Part shown: positions 5,414 to 6,802 of the stretch, one piece after another
Layout: the number at the start of each line of letters is the position of its first letter
Numbering within the stretch: the stretch's first letter is position 1
DNA from: an uncultured Eubacteriales bacterium
GTDB taxonomy: Bacteria; Bacillota; Clostridia; UBA1381; UMGS1253
NCBI GenBank assembly: GCA_900550065.1
Contig: URQR01000111.1
Span: 1-6,802, forward strand
Length of the DNA: 6,802 nucleotides
Reading direction: 5' to 3'
Notes under the pieces: generated by a model
Told to the model about the DNA's origin: nothing
The model's input: only the letters and a program-made list of their open reading frames with translations
The model's database searches: none
Translations under genes and position numbers: made by a program

Positions 5414-5420
5414 AAGGAGG
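5414..5420 (+). promoter_or_regulatory. Near-perfect ribosome binding site of pstA
   Basis: AAGGAGG, 6 bases before the ATG at 5427, is the strongest ribosome binding site in the window. It suggests that PstA is made at higher levels than its operon neighbours; holB, by contrast, relies on a weaker GAGAAGG and stop-start overlap. Confidence 0.8.
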
Positions 5421-5426
5421 ATTTTT

Positions 5427-5756
5427 ATGAAACTGATACTTGCGATTGTACATGACGAGGACGGCTCGAAGGTTATGAGCGAGCTTAACAAGCAGGGTTT
5501 TAGCGTGACGAAGCTTGCGACGACGGGCGGCTTTTTGAAGGCGGGCAACATGACGCTTTTGGTCGGAACGAGCGAGCAGAACGTACAGACGGTTGTCGAT
5601 ATCATTAAGTCAAAGAGCGAAACGAGAAAGCAGATTATTAGTACGCCTGTGCCAATGTCTGGATTAGGGTCGGGCTACACGCCGTATCCGGTTGAGGTCG
5701 AGGTTGGCGGTGCGACGATTTTTGTAATTGATGTAGAAAGGTTTGAGAAGGTATAA
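5427..5756 (+). CDS. pstA (darA/yaaQ): Cyclic-di-AMP receptor PstA/DarA (PII-like, DUF970)
   Basis: A 109-residue protein matching B. subtilis YaaQ in full length. It is a cytoplasmic PII-like trimer that binds the second messenger c-di-AMP; its downstream target is not established. Signature segments are MKLILAIVHDED (1-12), TKLATTGGFLKAGN (28-41) and PYPVEVEVGGATIFVIDVERF (87-107). Ligand-contact positions I recall from the staphylococcal structure are kept at Thr28, Phe36, Leu37, Asn41, Gly47 and Phe99. Positions 24, 26 and 108 (Asn, Arg and Gln there) are Gly, Ser and Lys here. It has a near-perfect ribosome binding site. Its stop overlaps the holB start by one base (TAATG). In Bacillus, yaaQ is followed by yaaR and then holB; yaaR is absent here. 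Confidence 0.95.
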   Translation: MKLILAIVHDEDGSKVMSELNKQGFSVTKLATTGGFLKAGNMTLLVGTSEQNVQTVVDIIKSKSETRKQIISTPVPMSGLGSGYTPYPVEVEVGGATIFVIDVERFEKV

Positions 5757-6772
5757 TGCCGTTTACAGCGTCTAAGGCGGACGAGAGGGTACTTGGCGGC
5801 CTGATTCGCGGTATTGGAGCGGGGACGCATGTGCACGCCTATTTGTTTGAGGGCGAGGAGGGGCTCCCCACAAAGGAAACAGCACTGTGTTTTGCGGCGG
5901 CTCTGTTGTGCGAGGGCGCAGGAGAGCCGCCTTGTGGTATTTGCAGAAGCTGTATCCAGTCGGCGGGCGGCAACCATCCCGACTTGCAAAGCTTGTCACT
6001 GTCCGACATCACGTCGAAAAAGAGCGTTGGCGCGGACGAGATTCGAGCGGTGATATCGGACGTTTACACAAAGCCGTTCCAGTCGGAAAAAAAGGTGTAT
6101 ATCATCGAAGACGGCGACGCGCTTACGCCGCAGGCACAGAATGCTATGCTGAAAATTTTAGAAGAGCCGCCGGCGTATGCTGTCTTTATTATCTGTGTCA
6201 CCAATGCGGAGTTGATTCTGCCGACTGTGCGTTCGCGCAGCCGTATTATCCGCTTTGCACCGAAAAGTGATGTGCAAATGATGCAGTATGTACAAAATAC
6301 ATACCCGCATATGCTCGACAAGGCGGACTTTATTCTTTCGTTTTCCGCCGGCGTAACGGGAAAGGCGGATTTGCTCTGTACGCACGATGAAGTATGGGGG
6401 CTGCGTCAAAAGGCGTTTGACGCGCTTGCGGGCCTACTTGCTGGTACGGACGAGGAAATGGTGTTTTCGGTTGGTGCGCTGTTTGAGGAAAATAAGGCAA
6501 AAAAGGACGCGCCCTACGACGGGACGCAGCTTTTATTAGAGTTTATGCTGTCGGCTGTATCGGATTTGCTGCGGCTGTCGAGCGGTATAGAGACAGGCGT
6601 TGCAAACAGCGACCTGCGAGACGGTATGCGCGCGCTTTTGGCGCGGACAAGCAGGGCGCGGCTCGACTACGCGGCGCAGTGCCTGCTGCGGGCTAAGCAG
6701 ATGCTCTCGCGCTATGTCAGCCAAAAGGCGGCGGTGTTGTGGCTGGCGGTGAGTATTTTTTACGGGAATTAA
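5756..6772 (+). CDS. holB: DNA polymerase III delta-prime subunit
   Basis: A 338-residue clamp-loader subunit of the AAA+ family. With delta and tau/gamma it opens the beta clamp and loads it on DNA. The N-terminal domain contains HAYLFEGEEG (27-36), a degenerate Walker A where G-x-x-G-x-x-x-K-x-T replaces GxxxxGK[ST]. Cys52, Cys60, Cys63 and Cys66 (CGICRSC) form the zinc module typical of delta-prime and tau. VYIIEDGDALTPQAQNAMLKILEEPP (114-139) is the hallmark central segment. LPTVRSRSR (155-163) corresponds to the sensor/arginine-finger region, where the usual SRC reads SRS. The C-terminal domain (about 200-338) is helical and less conserved, as expected. ATG at 5756 overlaps the pstA stop by one base, with GAGAAGG just upstream, so translation is probably coupled. 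The yaaQ-holB linkage is conserved in Firmicutes. Confidence 0.92.
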   Translation: MPFTASKADERVLGGLIRGIGAGTHVHAYLFEGEEGLPTKETALCFAAALLCEGAGEPPCGICRSCIQSAGGNHPDLQSLSLSDITSKKSVGADEIRAVISDVYTKPFQSEKKVYIIEDGDALTPQAQNAMLKILEEPPAYAVFIICVTNAELILPTVRSRSRIIRFAPKSDVQMMQYVQNTYPHMLDKADFILSFSAGVTGKADLLCTHDEVWGLRQKAFDALAGLLAGTDEEMVFSVGALFEENKAKKDAPYDGTQLLLEFMLSAVSDLLRLSSGIETGVANSDLRDGMRALLARTSRARLDYAAQCLLRAKQMLSRYVSQKAAVLWLAVSIFYGN

Positions 6773-6786
6773 TTTTTACGGTGGAT

Positions 6787-6802
6787 ATGAGTCCCTTTGA
6801 CC
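6787..6802 (+). CDS. Possible start of a following gene (5 codons visible)
   Basis: An ATG at 6787 opens a frame (MSPFD) to the window edge, 14 bases after the holB stop; an in-frame GTG at 6781 is an alternative start. The only purine-rich tract nearby (GGTGG, 6780-6784) is very close to the ATG. In Bacillus holB is followed by the PSP1-domain gene ricT, but these few residues do not allow that assignment. Confidence 0.2.

Overview
The window looks like chromosomal DNA from a spore-forming member of the Firmicutes, most likely class Clostridia. The evidence is a PdaB-type polysaccharide deacetylase, a YwlE-type protein-arginine phosphatase, a PstA/DarA c-di-AMP receptor directly followed by holB (a linkage also found in Bacillus), strong purine-rich ribosome binding sites and frequent TTG/GTG starts. 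Most genes are fairly GC-rich; one acetyltransferase gene is clearly AT-rich. No rRNA, tRNA, CRISPR array, intact insertion sequence or phage gene was seen.

Layout. Positions 1-427 (minus strand) hold the N-terminal part of a protein with an HExxH zinc-peptidase motif, which runs off the left edge. A 153-bp divergent spacer separates it from pdaB (581-1366, TTG start) and holds a candidate sigma-A promoter on the minus strand and a possible sigma-E-like promoter on the plus strand. Next is a single AT-rich GNAT acetyltransferase gene (1432-1902) with a strong extended -10 promoter whose -35 box lies in a near-perfect palindrome. Positions 1987-4969 form a compact run: tsaC/sua5-type threonylcarbamoyl-AMP synthase, ywlE-type arginine phosphatase, rimI and tsaD. 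The genes overlap or nearly touch, so they are probably one operon. Its theme is the tRNA t6A37 modification (TsaC makes threonylcarbamoyl-AMP, TsaD transfers the group), plus RimI and the phosphatase. The TsaB and TsaE partners are not in the window.

A 219-bp spacer (4970-5188) carries a second strong promoter and a leader that can fold into a 5' hairpin and a branched structure with an alternative pairing. It precedes a second operon: an unrecognised 68-residue protein with a C-x-x-C-x-C cluster, pstA/darA, and holB (DNA polymerase III delta-prime), which overlaps pstA by one base. The last 30 bases may begin another gene.

Most of this is ordinary core-genome content. The parts worth a second look are the structured leader at 5020-5120, the cysteine-bearing small protein tied to the c-di-AMP receptor, the joining of tsaC-ywlE with rimI-tsaD, and the foreign-looking GNAT gene with its putative operator. 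No clearly new biological system can be claimed from sequence reading alone.
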